This document shows, one piece after another, positions 61,342 through 64,000 of a stretch of 64,000 bases of DNA. The notes beneath the pieces are model-generated. The model saw only the letters and a list, made by a program, of their open reading frames with translations, was not told where the DNA came from and made no database searches. Source of the DNA: Marinobacter salicampi. GTDB lineage: Bacteria > Pseudomonadota > Gammaproteobacteria > Pseudomonadales > Oleiphilaceae. The DNA is taken from contig NZ_JAAMPF010000022.1 in the NCBI RefSeq assembly GCF_011074795.1, forward strand, positions 100,395 to 164,394, read 5' to 3'. The stretch's first letter is position 1. Each line of letters opens with the position of its first letter. A program made the position numbers and the translations under genes.

Positions 61342-61833
61342 ATGCGTCGCATCATATCTGTATTGCTGGAAAACGAGCCGGGTGCGCTGTCGCGGGTGGT
61401 TGGTCTTTTCTCCCAGCGCAATTACAACATTGAAACCCTGACCGTCGCGCCCACTGAAGACGAGACCCTGTCGCGCCTCACGGTTACCACATCCGGGTCA
61501 GACAAGGTTATCGAACAGATCACCAAGCAGCTCAATAAACTGATTGAAGTGGTGAAGCTGGTGGATCTGACCGAAGGCTCCCACATCGAACGTGAACTGA
61601 TGCTGGTCAAGCTGAAAGCCACCGGTTCACAGCGTGCGGAAATCAAGCGCACCGTGGACATCTTTCGCGGCCAGATTGTGGACGTTACCAGCACTATCTA
61701 TACGGTGCAGCTGGCCGGCAACAGCGACAAGCTCGATGCCTTTATACAGGCTGTGGGGCCTGCTGGTGTGCTGGAAGTGGTGCGCTCGGGTGTGTCGGGT
61801 ATCGCCCGCGGTGAAAAAGTTCTGAGTCTTTAA
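61342..61833 (+). CDS. ilvH: Acetolactate synthase small (regulatory) subunit
   Basis: IlvH activates IlvI and gives valine feedback inhibition. The 163-residue protein begins with an ACT domain (MRRIISVLLENEPGALSRVV, GLFSQRNYNIETLTVAPTED) and ends with the IlvH C-terminal domain (FRGQIVDVTSTIYTVQLAG). The ATG at 61342 was chosen; the frame opens 11 codons earlier within ilvI. It forms an operon with ilvI, and ilvC follows after 63 bases. Confidence 0.97.
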   Translation: MRRIISVLLENEPGALSRVVGLFSQRNYNIETLTVAPTEDETLSRLTVTTSGSDKVIEQITKQLNKLIEVVKLVDLTEGSHIERELMLVKLKATGSQRAEIKRTVDIFRGQIVDVTSTIYTVQLAGNSDKLDAFIQAVGPAGVLEVVRSGVSGIARGEKVLSL

Positions 61834-61878
61834 GTGCTCAAAAAATTACGATTACTAATGGCCTTTGAGGCCAGATAA

Positions 61879-62913
<1,035 letters not shown>

Positions 62914-62930
62914 GTTAGGAAAGCGTAATG

Positions 62931-62959
62931 AAAACGCGGCCTCAGGGCCGCGTTTTTTT
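62931..62959 (+). terminator. Rho-independent terminator of ilv operon
   Basis: ACGCGGCC (62934-62941) pairs with GGCCGCGT (62946-62953) around TCAG, with a leading A run and a trailing run of seven T. The pssA promoter probably lies just beyond, with TATACT at 62990-62995. Confidence 0.93.
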
Positions 62960-63014
62960 ATGGTCGAACAACGGCTGGGCCTGATACGTTATACTTCACT
63001 CAAATATTCGCTGG

Positions 63015-63881
63015 ATGAACGGAATGACTGTAAATAAAGACAACTCAGACAACGAGTCGCTGGCAGACCAGGACCTGGCTTCGGGAGAGGTGGTCGAAGA
63101 GGAGTTCGTGGAAGGAGCGCCGGTCCGGCGAAAAGGTGTTTACCTTCTGCCTAACGCATTAACAACTGCCTCCCTGTTTTCAGGGTTTTATGCCATTGTT
63201 TCGGCAGCAAACGGGGTTTTTGACAATGCAGCCATCGCCATATTTATTTCCCTGGTTCTGGATGGGCTCGATGGTCGGGTAGCAAGAATGACCAACACTC
63301 AGAGCAAGTTCGGTGAGGAGTACGACAGCCTTGCCGATATGGTTGCCTTTGGCGTCGCACCGGGGTTGGTCGCTTTCTTCTGGTCCCTCAATAACCTGGA
63401 CCAGGTCGGCTGGGCCGTTACTTTTATCTATGTGGCCGGAGCGGCGCTCAGGCTGGCCCGATTCAACACCCAGATTGGCTCAATCGACAAGAAGTTTTTC
63501 GTTGGCTTGCCAAGCCCCTCGGCCGCCGCGGCGGTGGCAGGGCTGGTTTGGTTCTTCCACGAGTTCGAACCCAATAATTGGCTCACTTTGCTCACCATTA
63601 TTGTCGTTGGTGGCACGGGCGTGTTGATGGTGAGTAATATCCTTTACCGCAGCTTCAAGGATCTGGATCTTCGGGGAAGGGTGCCTTTCGCAGCTATTCT
63701 GCTGGTGGTGCTGATCTTTGTGGTGGTTGCGCTGGATCCGGGCACGGTGCTGTTCGTAACGTTCCTGGCCTACGCCCTATCCGGGCCGTTTACCGCTTTG
63801 ATGAGAAAGTCGCGTAAGAGCGCGGTTTCAGCCATGCCCAAGAATAGCCCCGAGCCGAAAGATGCGGATAAGTCTGGTTAA
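63015..63881 (+). CDS. pssA: CDP-diacylglycerol-serine O-phosphatidyltransferase
   Basis: PssA makes phosphatidylserine, precursor of phosphatidylethanolamine. The 288-residue integral membrane protein belongs to the CDP-alcohol phosphatidyltransferase family: the motif DGxxAR-x8-GxxxDxxxD is complete, with D86, G87, A90, R91, G100, D104 and D108. An acidic cytosolic N-terminus of about 40 residues precedes six or more membrane helices. The ATG at 63024 is an alternative start with a slightly better upstream GGAT. The ilvC-pssA adjacency matches Pseudomonas. Confidence 0.95.
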   Translation: MNGMTVNKDNSDNESLADQDLASGEVVEEEFVEGAPVRRKGVYLLPNALTTASLFSGFYAIVSAANGVFDNAAIAIFISLVLDGLDGRVARMTNTQSKFGEEYDSLADMVAFGVAPGLVAFFWSLNNLDQVGWAVTFIYVAGAALRLARFNTQIGSIDKKFFVGLPSPSAAAAVAGLVWFFHEFEPNNWLTLLTIIVVGGTGVLMVSNILYRSFKDLDLRGRVPFAAILLVVLIFVVVALDPGTVLFVTFLAYALSGPFTALMRKSRKSAVSAMPKNSPEPKDADKSG

Positions 63882-63958
63882 AAATTCACCATATTGAGCA
63901 GTGCCTGACCGAATGCGGGGGCAAGCCAGAATTTAGCGGTTTTTTTCCAAAATCCCCG

Positions 63959-63986
63959 TTGACACCTGAGTGGGTGTCTGTAGAAT
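63959..63986 (+). promoter_or_regulatory. Strong promoter, probably of an rRNA operon
   Basis: A perfect TTGACA (63959-63964), a 16-base spacer, and TAGAAT (63981-63986) followed by the GC-rich discriminator GCGC resemble pseudomonad rrn promoters. A T run and AAAA just upstream could be an UP element. In P. aeruginosa an rrn operon lies next to pssA. The spacer contains the dyad GACACC/GGTGTC (63961-63978). The transcript itself is outside the window. Confidence 0.6.
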
Positions 63987-64000
63987 GCGCATCTCCTTCG

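Overview
The window is a compact chromosomal stretch of a marine gammaproteobacterium, most likely Marinobacter or a close relative. This rests on Pseudomonas-like gene orders (pilQ-aroK-aroB-gltBD-hemE; nrdR-ribD-ribB-ribH-nusB-thiL; rplU-rpmA-obgE-proB/rpsT; ileS-lspA-fkpB-ispH-minor pilins; ilvI-ilvH-ilvC-pssA next to a probable rRNA promoter), on a wax ester synthase-type acyltransferase, and on the residue-level character of the proteins. The assignment is by recognition; no alignment was run. Coding density is high. I see no insertion sequence, prophage, integrase, CRISPR array or tRNA gene.

Layout. 1-5174: the 3' part of pilQ (type IV pilus secretin), then aroK and aroB (shikimate pathway) and a DamX-like AAA+/SPOR protein. 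5266-16004: gltB and gltD (glutamate synthase) behind a recognisable promoter and structured leader, hemE, a small PilZ protein, and convergent ettA-radA. 16151-22411: glyA, nrdR and a riboflavin cluster (ribD, ribB with a decayed GTP cyclohydrolase II domain, ribH) with nusB and thiL; riboflavin synthase (ribE) is not in the cluster. 22450-27466: an accessory patch with a small DUF6316-type protein, a DUF2057-like lipoprotein, a WS/DGAT acyltransferase, a LysR regulator and a glutathionyl-hydroquinone reductase. 27486-39804: ispB, ribosomal proteins L21, L27 and S20, obgE, proB, murJ, ribF, ileS, lspA, fkpB and ispH.

39805-51268 is the most interesting part. It holds a minor-pilin/tip-adhesin operon (fimU-like, pilV, pilW, pilX, pilY1, pilE), a second FimT-type pilin on the other strand, and the pilR/pilS two-component system. 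An exact match to the Pseudomonas AlgR box lies upstream of the first pilin. PilY1 is large and seems to carry a carbohydrate-binding-like beta-sandwich inserted in its N-terminal von Willebrand A domain. Acidic calcium-type loops recur in five of these pilus proteins. Together with the pilQ fragment at the left edge, the window encodes the pilus exit pore, tip and regulators; the major pilin and the motors are outside it.

51374-64000: nadE, bamD, rluD-pgeF, clpB with a sigma-32-type promoter, a DUF4124 protein, the ilvI-ilvH-ilvC operon with a long structured leader, pssA, and a strong promoter at the right edge that looks like that of an rRNA operon. No wholly new multi-gene system is evident. 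The best leads for something undescribed are the PilY1 insert, the shared calcium-loop pattern, paired hairpins in untranslated regions, and the incomplete riboflavin cluster.
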